From Chryseobacterium piscicola (lineage in GTDB: Bacteria; Bacteroidota; Bacteroidia; Flavobacteriales; Weeksellaceae), in contig NZ_FTOJ01000003.1 of the NCBI RefSeq assembly GCF_900156685.1, positions 1 through 64,000 on the forward strand: DNA of 64,000 nt. The letters run 5' to 3'. Shown here one piece after another: positions 43,905 to 51,904 of this stretch. The notes under the pieces were generated by a model. It did not search any database. It was not told the origin of the DNA and saw only the letters and a list, made by a program, of their open reading frames with translations. The position numbers and the translations under genes were made by a program. Numbering within the stretch: position 1 is the first letter of the stretch; each line of letters begins with the position of its first letter.

Positions 43905-44882
43905 GTGGCGAATACTGTAGAAGAAATCAAACGACCCATCAACGAAGAAATGAAACTTTTTGAACAGAAGTTTTATGAATCGATGCAAAGTAAAGTACCT
44001 TTATTAGATAAAGTCACTCGTTTTATTGTTACCACAAAAGGGAAGCAGATGCGCCCAATGTTTGTGTTTTTATGCGCTAAATTAATAGGTGATGTCAACG
44101 AAAAAACGTATCGTGGTGCATCAATGATTGAGTTGATTCACACTGCAACTTTGGTACATGATGATGTGGTTGACGAGAGTTTTAAACGGCGTAATTTTTT
44201 TTCAATCAATGCATTATGGAAAAATAAAATTGCTGTGCTTGTTGGTGATTTTCTTTTGTCTAAAGCCGTATTGCTTTCCACAGACCATAAAGATTACGAT
44301 TTGCTTTCTGTGATTTCTAGAACGATAAGAGAGATGTCTGAAGGTGAACTTCTTCAGCTGGAAAAAGCTAGAAAACTTGATATTACAGAAGAGGTTTATT
44401 TTGAAATTATTCGCCAGAAAACGGCTACATTAATTGCTGCTTGTTGTGAAATTGGTGCTTTGTCTAATAATGCTGATGAAAATTTAGCCAAGAAAATGAT
44501 GGAGTTCGGTACCTATACAGGGATGGCTTTTCAAATTAAAGATGATTTATTCGATTATTTAAGCTCAAACTTTATAGGAAAACCTGTTGGGATAGACATT
44601 AAGGAACAAAAGATGACGCTACCGCTGATTTATACTCTAAAAATAGCCAACGAAAAAGATCGAAAATATTATTTTAATACCATCAAACGTTACAATAACG
44701 ATCAAAAACGCGTGAAGGAATTAATTAATTTTGTGAAATCTTCCGGAGGTTTAGATTATGCAATTACGGTAATGAAAGATTTTCAGCAAAAGGCAAAAGA
44801 TATTTTAAACGAATTTCCGGATTCTGAAGCCAAAACCTCTCTTAATCTAATGTTGGATTATGTGATTGAGAGGAACTTTTAG
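43905..44882 (+). CDS. Polyprenyl diphosphate synthase (all-trans)
   Basis: A 325-residue isoprenyl chain-elongation enzyme. The first Asp-rich motif is LVHDDVVDES (DDVVD at 86-90) and the second is QIKDDLFDY. KGKQMRPMFVFLCAKL precedes the first motif and GKPVGIDIKEQKMTLPLIY follows the second. It makes the long prenyl tail used for menaquinone, probably hexa- to octaprenyl. Length and motifs do not fix chain length. The start codon is GTG. Its 3' end overlaps the convergent regulator gene by 41 bp. Confidence 0.92.
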   Translation: MANTVEEIKRPINEEMKLFEQKFYESMQSKVPLLDKVTRFIVTTKGKQMRPMFVFLCAKLIGDVNEKTYRGASMIELIHTATLVHDDVVDESFKRRNFFSINALWKNKIAVLVGDFLLSKAVLLSTDHKDYDLLSVISRTIREMSEGELLQLEKARKLDITEEVYFEIIRQKTATLIAACCEIGALSNNADENLAKKMMEFGTYTGMAFQIKDDLFDYLSSNFIGKPVGIDIKEQKMTLPLIYTLKIANEKDRKYYFNTIKRYNNDQKRVKELINFVKSSGGLDYAITVMKDFQQKAKDILNEFPDSEAKTSLNLMLDYVIERNF

Positions 44883-46686
44883 ATTTCTCTTTCATCATTT
44901 TTATAAAGTAAGAAGGTTTAATTTCAAATTTTCTGTAAAAGTTATCAGAAAAGCTTTCTGCGTTTGAGAACCCACAAATGTTTGCCAATTCTTTTACATC
45001 ATATTGAAGATATTGAGCATTAGTTCTTAATAAATTGATAATGTAATTTAAACGAAGATTATTTATATATACATTAAAGTTGGAACCTTTATATGTATTG
45101 ATTATTTTTGAAAGATAAGTAGAGTTTGTACCCAATTCTTCAACCAAAATCTTTTGAGTCAGTTGACTGTCAAGATATCTTTCTTCTGCTTCAAACACCT
45201 CAAGTTGAGTTAAAATACTTTTTACTACCAAAGTATTTAGGCTTGGAATCTTAGAATAGTATTCATCTTGTTTATCAAGTATTTCTAAATTAAGTTCTTT
45301 TACATCTTTGTCTGAAATCGCAATAGGTTTTTGAACTTCCAGAATAGGATTTTCTACAATTTCTTTTGGTGCGAAATGTTTTTTATGCTCTGTTTCAGAA
45401 TTTGTAATAATATTTTCAAACCTCTGTTTGTACAATTTTTTGATTCTGTAATATCGAATACTAAAAAATAAAATAATACCTAAACTTATTACAAGAATAA
45501 GAATAAAGATATTGCTTCTCAATATAAGAAGATTTTCTACTTTGTTTTTCTCAGAAATTAATTTTTTTGTATCATATTCTTTATTGATTTTTGGATATAA
45601 ATACTTAAAGTTTTTCTCGTATGATTTATCTAGAATCATCAGTTTATCAATGTATTCTAGCTGCTTATCTCTATTTTTAATTGAATCATTGTATTTAATC
45701 AATATTTCATAAGCAGATCTGAATTGAGGATCTAATCTGTTTGATTTGTTGTACTGATTATCTATTACCTCCATGAATTTTACTGCGATCGTTTTTTTAC
45801 CAATCTTCCAGTTATTTAGCCCCAAATAATAAATTTCTGTAATGTGTGGATATTTATCATTATACATCTCTAATGCTTGTGTGAGTTTGGCAATTGATGA
45901 TTTGTAATCTTTCTGGTAATAGGCGTCTGTACCTTGAGATGAGATAAAGTAAGGTATGAATTGTTGTAGATCGTTGTCTTCCAGATAATTGATGCTTTCG
46001 GAGATAAGCTTTTGATTCTCCTGCATTTTACCCATTTTAGTATTATTATCTATATAGCTCAACATAGAATAGATATAATATGTTTGATAATCTTGCCCAA
46101 ATTTTGAATCTGTGCTTCTTTTTTTAAAAAAATCAATACATATTAACAGTTCTTTTGCTGCATCTTCGTGTAAACCAAGATAAATTTTGTTTTGAGCGAT
46201 TAGGTAAATGCTTTTATAGATGATATATTCATCGTTGATATTGTTTGCATTAATATTGGCAACCAAAACATCATCTAATGACTTTTGGTAATAGCCTTCC
46301 TGGAAATACATAGTTCCTCTATTCAGATATGCATTTGCCAATAGTCTTTCGTCTTTAGAATCTTTAGCAATAGAAAGAGCCAGATTTGCGTTTCTTATAT
46401 TTTCTGGATATTGAGAAAAATTGCTCGCATAGCGGTATGCATATACAAGTGCTTCTTTATTACCTTCATCTTTTGCTTTCTTAATATATTTTTGAATAAG
46501 TTCCCATGCTTTTTTTTGATCATTGTGGAAACTATCAATCTTTAATTCAATTTCTTGATATTCAATCTTTTTTTTAGAATTATCCTGCGCATTTAGATTA
46601 TCTGTAAACAAGAAAATCGTAAATAAACAAAGAATAAGTCTTACAGTCAGTCTGTTACGGAGAATATGTGGGAACTTGAGACTCAC
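44842..46686 (-). CDS. TPR sensor with transmembrane helix and AraC-type DNA-binding domain
   Basis: A 614-residue protein. After a signal sequence (ILCLFTIFLFTDNLNAQ) come TPR-like helical repeats (about 60-380, for example LANAYLNRGTMYFQEGYYQKSLDDV), one membrane helix (SNIFILILVISLGIILFFSIRYY), and a cytoplasmic end with an AraC helix-turn-helix (about 500-600: KELANICGFSNAESFSDNFYRKFEIKPSYF). This is a one-protein signal system across the inner membrane, common in Chryseobacterium. It is divergent from a tiny lipoprotein gene, a likely partner or target. Its 3' end overlaps the polyprenyl synthase gene by 41 bp. Confidence 0.87.
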   Translation of the reverse strand: MSLKFPHILRNRLTVRLILCLFTIFLFTDNLNAQDNSKKKIEYQEIELKIDSFHNDQKKAWELIQKYIKKAKDEGNKEALVYAYRYASNFSQYPENIRNANLALSIAKDSKDERLLANAYLNRGTMYFQEGYYQKSLDDVLVANINANNINDEYIIYKSIYLIAQNKIYLGLHEDAAKELLICIDFFKKRSTDSKFGQDYQTYYIYSMLSYIDNNTKMGKMQENQKLISESINYLEDNDLQQFIPYFISSQGTDAYYQKDYKSSIAKLTQALEMYNDKYPHITEIYYLGLNNWKIGKKTIAVKFMEVIDNQYNKSNRLDPQFRSAYEILIKYNDSIKNRDKQLEYIDKLMILDKSYEKNFKYLYPKINKEYDTKKLISEKNKVENLLILRSNIFILILVISLGIILFFSIRYYRIKKLYKQRFENIITNSETEHKKHFAPKEIVENPILEVQKPIAISDKDVKELNLEILDKQDEYYSKIPSLNTLVVKSILTQLEVFEAEERYLDSQLTQKILVEELGTNSTYLSKIINTYKGSNFNVYINNLRLNYIINLLRTNAQYLQYDVKELANICGFSNAESFSDNFYRKFEIKPSYFIKMMKEKSKSSSQSHNPTLD

Positions 46687-46798
46687 TTTAGGTTTTTTAT
46701 AAATTTATAAGTCTACAATATTAACATAATTAATTTGAATAAAAAACCGAAAATTTAAAAATTGCCGGTCATTTTTTATGTATTTCCCGTTAGAAAAT

Positions 46799-46830
46799 TT
46801 GACTTTAAATTCTTTTACGCTGTATGTTTG
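46799..46830 (+). promoter_or_regulatory. Promoter of the small lipoprotein gene
   Basis: TTG (46799-46801), a 21-nt spacer and TATGTTTG (46823-46830) followed by C. The leader to the ATG at 46880 is about 45 nt. Confidence 0.65.
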
Positions 46831-46879
46831 CAATAGAAAATTATTCGAACTAAAAATTAAACTTTATAAAATAAATAAT

Positions 46880-47074
46880 ATGAAAAAATTAGTATTATTT
46901 TTTTCAGCAGTATTACTAACAACAGTAATTTCTTGTCGTCAAGATGATGACAATTTTAGCAATGAAGATTTTGAAAATCTTAAATTGATTAATAAAGCTT
47001 CACAGAAGATTCAAGATTCTACTAATGCAGCTATACCTTTAGAGGGGGATCCAATCCCACCTCCCAAAAGATAA
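46880..47074 (+). CDS. Small lipoprotein with Pro-rich tail
   Basis: A 64-residue lipoprotein. The signal sequence MKKLVLFFSAVLLTTVISC ends in a lipobox with Cys19. The mature part is acidic (RQDDDNFSNEDFENLKLINKAS) and ends GDPIPPPKR. The frame extends upstream to an ATG at 46778, but that passes through the promoter, so the start is the ATG at 46880. It lies divergent from the TPR-AraC regulator and may be sensed or controlled by it. The function is unknown. Confidence 0.75.
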   Translation: MKKLVLFFSAVLLTTVISCRQDDDNFSNEDFENLKLINKASQKIQDSTNAAIPLEGDPIPPPKR

Positions 47075-47098
47075 CCAAACCACTTTCATATATAACAA

Positions 47099-47115
47099 TT
47101 TTTTTTTTTTTTTTT
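47099..47115 (+). repeat. T17 homopolymer run
   Basis: Seventeen consecutive T residues lie 25 nt after the small lipoprotein stop, followed by CATCA. A second T run (47161-47169) is followed by the same CATCAT, so the T-run plus CATCA forms a short direct repeat. Such runs vary in length during replication. Confidence 0.7.
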
Positions 47116-47132
47116 CATCATTTGTGTTTTTA

Positions 47133-47170
47133 GATTCCTTGCGTGTTTTACGTAAGGAACTTTTTTTTTC
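47133..47170 (+). terminator. Terminator downstream of the small lipoprotein gene
   Basis: TTCCTT-G-CGT and ACG-T-AAGGAA pair with one G-T, followed by nine T residues. Confidence 0.75.
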
Positions 47171-47300
47171 ATCATATTTAAAATATAAATAGATTTTTAC
47201 TGTTGAATCTTTGAAATTCAATTTTTACGGAATTTTTAAAAAATCATGTTTATAATAGGAAATCTGTAAAATTGTCTTTTTCAATACAGTAAAATTTATA

Positions 47301-47308
47301 TATATTTG
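47301..47308 (+). promoter_or_regulatory. -7 box of the E1 dehydrogenase gene
   Basis: TATATTTG lies 16 nt before the ATG at 47325. The nearest upstream TTG is 26 nt away, so the -33 element is uncertain. Confidence 0.5.
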
Positions 47309-47324
47309 TAAAAATCATAGTGCT

Positions 47325-49757
47325 ATGCAGACAACATATATAGAAACGCAACAGATATCTTTTCAGGATTTTAAAAATCAGATACTTAACGACTACAAAT
47401 TAGGAAGAATCTCTCGCGAAATGTCTTATCTTGGAAGAAGAGAAGTGCTTACAGGAAAGGCAAAATTCGGTATTTTTGGGGATGGGAAAGAACTTCCTCA
47501 GCTTGCAATGGCAAAAGTTTTCAAGAACGGAGATTTTAGATCAGGATATTACAGAGACCAAACTTTTGCGCTGGCTGTAGATGCATTATCTGTTGAAAGT
47601 TTCTTTGCACAGTTGTATGCAGATACAAGTGTAGAGAGAGAGCCTGCGTCTGCCGGAAGGCAAATGAATGGGCATTTCGCAACCAGAAGCCTTAATGAAG
47701 ATGGTAGCTGGAAAGATTTAACAGCTCAAAAGAATATCTCATCAGATATATCTCCCACAGCTGGCCAAATGCCAAGGTTATTAGGTTTAGCACAAGCTTC
47801 AAAAATATATAAATCAGTAAAATTTGAAGGGTCAGAAAAATTTTCAAAAGAGGGTAACGAAATAGCCTTTGGTACTATTGGTGACGCTTCTACTGCAGAA
47901 GGACATTTTTGGGAAACTTTAAATGCTGCTTGTGCATTGCAAGTACCGATGATTGTTTCTATTTGGGATGATGGTTACGGAATTTCTGTTCCTACAATGA
48001 AACAAAGGGCTAAAGCCGATATTGCTGAAATGTTGAGCGGTTTTCAAAGAAAAGAAGGCGAATTTCAAGGATGTGAAATAATTCAGGTAAAAGCATGGGA
48101 TTATGCGTCATTATTGGATGCCTATGCAAGAGCAGAGCATTTTGCAAGAACAGAATCTGTTCCTGTAGTAGTTCATGTAATTGAAGTTACACAACCCCAA
48201 GGTCACTCTACCTCTGGATCTCACGAGAGATATAAAAATGAAGAGCGTCTTTCTTGGGAAGCAGATTTTGACGGTTTGGTGAAATTCAAAGAATGGATTT
48301 TAAATTATTCTATTGAGATTGAAGGAAAAGATGAAGTGTTGGCAACAGCAGATGAACTGAATGCTATTGAGGAAGAAGCCAAAAAGCATGTGAAATCTGG
48401 TCAAAAAACAGCTTGGGAAAGCTATCAGAAAACCATTACAGATTTGATTAATTCTGTATTACCTTTGGTTGAAAAACTTAAAGAAAATAATTCTGAAATT
48501 GAAAAATATATTGGTCAATTCAATACATCTGTTTCTAAAGCTAAAAAAGATGTTTTCCATTTGGTAAGAAAATCTTTGTTGGTAACAAGAGGAACAAATT
48601 CTGCAGAAAGAAATCAGTTGATGCAGAAGTACAACGAGATTTTTGAAGTGGAGAAAGACAATTACTCTTCACACTTATATTCTCAGTCTCAATGGAAATC
48701 TGAAAATGTAAAAGAAATAAAGCCGGTTTATTCAGATAATTCTGAAGAAGTAGATGGCAGAGTAGTAATCAGAAATAATTTTGATAAAATATTTGAAAAA
48801 TATCCTGAAACTTTGGTCTTTGGTGAAGATGCTGGAAATATCGGTGACGTAAACCAAGGTCTTGAAGGTATGCAGGAAAAATACGGTGAACTTCGTATTG
48901 CTGATACCGGAATCCGTGAAGCTACCATTCTCGGCCAAGGAATAGGAATGGCGATGAGAGGTTTAAGACCCATTGCTGAAATCCAATATTTAGATTATAT
49001 CTTGTACTGTCTGCAGGGAATGAGTGATGATTTGGCAACGGTTCAGTACAGAACAAAGGGCGGGCAAAAAGCTCCTGTAATCATCAGAACAAGAGGGCAT
49101 AGATTAGAAGGTGTATGGCATTCTGGTTCGCCAATGGCAGGGATTTTAAATCTTTCTAAAGGTATTTTGGTATTGGTTCCTAGAAACCTTACAAAAGCTG
49201 CCGGATTCTACAACACCATGCTTCAAAGCGACGATCCAGCTGTAATTGTGGAATGTTTGAATGGTTACAGATTAAAAGAAAAACAACCGGATAATTTAGG
49301 TGAATTCACAGTTCCTGTTGGGAAAATTGAAGTGACAAAAGAAGGTAAAGACGTCACTTTGGTAACGTACGGTTCTACTTGGAGAATTGTGATGGAAGCA
49401 GCAGAGGAATTAAATAAATTAGGTATTTCTGCAGAAGTTATTGATGTTCAATCATTAATTCCTTTCGATTTAACCAATGAAATTTCCGAAAGCGTAAAGA
49501 AAACCAACAGATTAGTTGTAATTGATGAAGATGTTCAGGGTGGAACTTCAGCATTTATTTTACAGCAGATTTTGGAAAAACAAAAAGCATTCAGATTTTT
49601 AGATTCTGATCCTTTAACGATTGCTGCGAACGATCACAGACCCGCTTATGCAAGTGATGGAGATTACTTCTCTAAACCATCTGCAGACGATATGGTTGAG
49701 AAAATCTACGCCATGTTTAATGAAACAAATCCTGAGAAATATCCTGCGATATATTAA
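47325..49757 (+). CDS. 2-oxoacid dehydrogenase E1 component, alpha and beta subunits fused
   Basis: An 810-residue thiamine-diphosphate enzyme, the first step of a 2-oxoacid (probably branched-chain 2-oxoacid) dehydrogenase complex. The alpha half has YYRDQTFALA, ASAGRQMNGHF, PTAGQMPRLLGLAQA and the ThDP/Mg motif starting GDASTAEGHFWETLNAA and ending IWDDGYGIS, with Asp-Asp where Asn-Asn is usual. The beta half starts near residue 485 (FGEDAGNIGDVNQGLEGMQEKYG) and has RIADTGIREATILGQGIGMA and VIDEDVQGGTSAF. The fused form is common in Bacteroidota. No E2 or E3 gene is next to it. Confidence 0.9.
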   Translation: MQTTYIETQQISFQDFKNQILNDYKLGRISREMSYLGRREVLTGKAKFGIFGDGKELPQLAMAKVFKNGDFRSGYYRDQTFALAVDALSVESFFAQLYADTSVEREPASAGRQMNGHFATRSLNEDGSWKDLTAQKNISSDISPTAGQMPRLLGLAQASKIYKSVKFEGSEKFSKEGNEIAFGTIGDASTAEGHFWETLNAACALQVPMIVSIWDDGYGISVPTMKQRAKADIAEMLSGFQRKEGEFQGCEIIQVKAWDYASLLDAYARAEHFARTESVPVVVHVIEVTQPQGHSTSGSHERYKNEERLSWEADFDGLVKFKEWILNYSIEIEGKDEVLATADELNAIEEEAKKHVKSGQKTAWESYQKTITDLINSVLPLVEKLKENNSEIEKYIGQFNTSVSKAKKDVFHLVRKSLLVTRGTNSAERNQLMQKYNEIFEVEKDNYSSHLYSQSQWKSENVKEIKPVYSDNSEEVDGRVVIRNNFDKIFEKYPETLVFGEDAGNIGDVNQGLEGMQEKYGELRIADTGIREATILGQGIGMAMRGLRPIAEIQYLDYILYCLQGMSDDLATVQYRTKGGQKAPVIIRTRGHRLEGVWHSGSPMAGILNLSKGILVLVPRNLTKAAGFYNTMLQSDDPAVIVECLNGYRLKEKQPDNLGEFTVPVGKIEVTKEGKDVTLVTYGSTWRIVMEAAEELNKLGISAEVIDVQSLIPFDLTNEISESVKKTNRLVVIDEDVQGGTSAFILQQILEKQKAFRFLDSDPLTIAANDHRPAYASDGDYFSKPSADDMVEKIYAMFNETNPEKYPAIY

Positions 49758-49789
49758 TCTAGGATATTTAGATATATATTTAAACCGCT

Positions 49790-49812
49790 TTCTTTTAGAG
49801 AGCGGTTTTTTG
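49790..49812 (+). terminator. Terminator of the E1 gene
   Basis: CCGCTTTCT pairs with AGAGAGCGG (one G-T) around three T residues and is followed by six T residues. Confidence 0.8.
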
Positions 49813-49836
49813 TTATATTTAATTAAAATTTTGAAA

Positions 49837-50643
49837 ATGATGTATAGGGTTTTCTATATAGTTATATTAATAGTTGTTGTTGGCTGCAAAAAAGAGAGAA
49901 TGGTGGAAGATTCTAAAAAAGAGCTACTTCCAAAATATAAAGATTTTATAAATAACTATGTTAAGTCGCCAAATAAAAATGATGTGATGTGTAGAAATGA
50001 TATTGAGAAAGCCAAAAACGATTTAATTAAATACAAGAAAATTTATGTTACAACATCGTGTTTTGGATGCGATTTTCCTATTTATAGTGAAGAATTAAGT
50101 GAATTTTCTATTCAAAACAATGTTAAAGTTGTAAATAACGACCTTAGTTGTATTGTGATTGATGGGCAAACTGCAGGTTGTTATACAGCGTATATTGATG
50201 GTGAAATGTTCAAAAAATTTGGTGAAAATTTTAGAAAAGAAATCGAAAACGGTGCAGATAAATTACTTGTTGAAAAGATAAAGAGAGGTAAAGTTGTGAG
50301 TGTTTATGATCTAAATGATAGTGATAAGCCACACTTACCAAATGAAACGAATGAATTGAAGGAAGGCTATACTCCCTTTTTAATATCAGGATTGCCATTA
50401 AAAATTTCGCACAATAATTATCCGTTTATGGATATAAGTTTTGTTGTAGAAAAAGATGGTTCAATATCAAATTTACGAAAAAACAATTGGGTTAGCAATG
50501 GGGATGAAAACGAAAAATTCAGTAATGAATTGGAGAATAAAGCAATAAAAATGATTATGAAGAATTACAGTAAATGGACTCCAGGAAAATATAAAAATAA
50601 TGTTGCCCGAGTTGAAAATAATTTTCGTGTGAAATTTAGATAA
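49837..50643 (+). CDS. Lipoprotein with TonB-C-like C-terminal domain
   Basis: A 268-residue lipoprotein: signal MMYRVFYIVILIVVVGC with the lipobox Cys17. Its middle part has CFGCDFPIY and a Cys pair. The end, ISFVVEKDGSISNLRKNNW...KWTPGKYKNNVARVENNFRVKFR, has the W-PG-x-V-x-F-x-V pattern of TonB C-terminal-like domains. In Bacteroidota such domains occur outside true TonB systems. The frame extends back to 49621 inside the E1 gene; the ATG at 49837 fits the lipobox. The target is unknown. Confidence 0.75.
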   Translation: MMYRVFYIVILIVVVGCKKERMVEDSKKELLPKYKDFINNYVKSPNKNDVMCRNDIEKAKNDLIKYKKIYVTTSCFGCDFPIYSEELSEFSIQNNVKVVNNDLSCIVIDGQTAGCYTAYIDGEMFKKFGENFRKEIENGADKLLVEKIKRGKVVSVYDLNDSDKPHLPNETNELKEGYTPFLISGLPLKISHNNYPFMDISFVVEKDGSISNLRKNNWVSNGDENEKFSNELENKAIKMIMKNYSKWTPGKYKNNVARVENNFRVKFR

Positions 50644-50646
50644 AAT

Positions 50647-50826
50647 TTACTTTTTTATTTTATTCACTTCTTTCACTAGTACATATCTCAGAGAAGATGC
50701 ATATGCAGGAAGATTTTCGAGTTTTTCGGTTTTTATTTTCAATTTATTTTCAAAACCTGGTGTGTAAGTTAAACCTTCGATGTTGGAATAGAAATTTCGC
50801 CAATTATAAGCTGTTTTTTCTTTTAC
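50647..50826 (-). pseudogene. Decayed 3' fragment of a DUF4377-type gene
   Basis: On the minus strand 59 codons before a TAA at 50647 read NWRNFYSNIEGLTYTPGFE, then KLENLPAYASSLRYVLVKEVNKIKK. This resembles the last part of DUF4377/META-like proteins (...FY..IEGF.YEPGYE...ASSIKYTLVKV). An in-frame stop lies directly upstream, and no start or N-terminal part is found. I regard it as a remnant; family assignment is from memory of the pattern. Confidence 0.5.
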
Positions 50827-50920
50827 CTAAAGGCATCTAAAGAGAGCTACTCATGTACAGTCTTTAGTTTCATGATGCAATGAATGTTGTTTTGAAATAG
50901 GAAAGTGGTCTTATGATCTT

Positions 50921-51283
50921 TTATTTTGAAATTTTGTTTTCAGAAGTTTTTTCCGCAGATGTACTTTCTGTTTTTTCAGAAAACTTTTGTCTACCTACTA
51001 AAAGTTCAAAAAACATCTTAAAATCTGAAATTAGAGACCAAAGCGGGTATCTGAAAGTTGAAGGTTTATTTCTTTCAATTACAGCATGACTGAACCATGC
51101 AAAGCCGTAACCAAAAAGCGGAACATACCATAGAAACCTTTCCTTTCCAGAATAAATGACGTAACCAATAACGAAAAATACCAGCAGGGTACCAATGAAA
51201 TGTAAGATGCGTGTTCCTGTTTTACTGTGTTCAGTAAGATAAAATTTATAAAATTCGTTGTAGGTTTTTATTCTCTCAGTCAT
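50921..51283 (-). CDS. Mpo1-like (DUF962) membrane protein
   Basis: A 120-residue protein with the DUF962 pattern FYLTEHSKTGTRILHFIGTLL, two membrane helices and FAWFSHAVIERNKPSTFRYPLWSLISDF. The conserved His residues (HSKTGTRILHFIG and SHAVIE) fit the Fe-dependent 2-hydroxy fatty acid dioxygenase Mpo1 of yeast. In flavobacteria it may act on 2-hydroxy or sphingoid-like fatty acids, which would suit a sulfonolipid maker; that is an inference. It is 4 bp from the lipoprotein gene upstream. Confidence 0.87.
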   Translation of the reverse strand: MTERIKTYNEFYKFYLTEHSKTGTRILHFIGTLLVFFVIGYVIYSGKERFLWYVPLFGYGFAWFSHAVIERNKPSTFRYPLWSLISDFKMFFELLVGRQKFSEKTESTSAEKTSENKISK

Positions 51284-51287
51284 AACT

Positions 51288-51899
51288 TTAGTATTTTAAA
51301 GTTCCAATCATAAAAGTTTTTGACGCGTTTAGAGCTTGCGAGCTTTCCGTTTTCTCTTTTACCACGCCTTTATTTTCAATATAACTGGAGTGAATAAAAT
51401 ACGTGTCTTTATTTTCTTTTGTAATAAATCCTGTATGGAAATCTAGTCCGACGATGTAAACCGTATTTTTAGATTTAGATAAAATGTAATTCTCTAAATC
51501 TTCTCTTTTCGTGAAATATTTAATGTCAGTACAAAGTTTTTTAATCATCACAGAAGACGCTTGTTGTGCTAAATATACTCTTTCAATTTTGATACCAAAA
51601 TCGCTTACAATATTGGTGACAAAATATCCACAAGCAATTGTTCCGGATTGTGGACTGCGCGTTGTACCGCCAAAAGACCACGGAGTTCCTTTCCAGTAAT
51701 TTGGAATGTCGTAGTTGATGAATTTGAAAAAATACTTTTGCTTTTCGCTTTCTGTTTTTGATTGAATGTCAGCTATAAACTCTTTATAGGAGACTTTTGC
51801 CACATTTTTTTCCGACGAAGAATTATGCTGAAAACTATCGTTCTTTTTACTGCATCCCAAAATAATCATCAGAATGAAGAAAAACATAATTTTTTTCAC
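51288..51899 (-). CDS. Lipoprotein with papain/NlpC-like cysteine peptidase signature
   Basis: A 203-residue lipoprotein. I chose the GTG at 51899 (MKKIMFFFILMIILGC, lipobox Cys16), 5 nt after the stop of the APC permease gene; the ATG at 51986 would overlap that gene. The mature part has WSFGGTTRSPQSGTIACGYFVTNI with a likely nucleophile Cys, then GLDFHTGFI and YFIHSSYI with His residues, which resembles an NlpC/P60- or papain-like triad. The substrate is unknown; a cell-wall peptide is plausible. Confidence 0.65.
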   Translation of the reverse strand: MKKIMFFFILMIILGCSKKNDSFQHNSSSEKNVAKVSYKEFIADIQSKTESEKQKYFFKFINYDIPNYWKGTPWSFGGTTRSPQSGTIACGYFVTNIVSDFGIKIERVYLAQQASSVMIKKLCTDIKYFTKREDLENYILSKSKNTVYIVGLDFHTGFITKENKDTYFIHSSYIENKGVVKEKTESSQALNASKTFMIGTLKY

Positions 51900-51904
51900 G
51901 GTAT

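Noticed and set aside
49621..49836. Longer N-terminus of the TonB-C-like lipoprotein starting inside the E1 gene
   Set aside because: It would place the lipoprotein signal at residue 73 and overlap a conserved gene and a terminator; the ATG at 49837 fits the lipobox.
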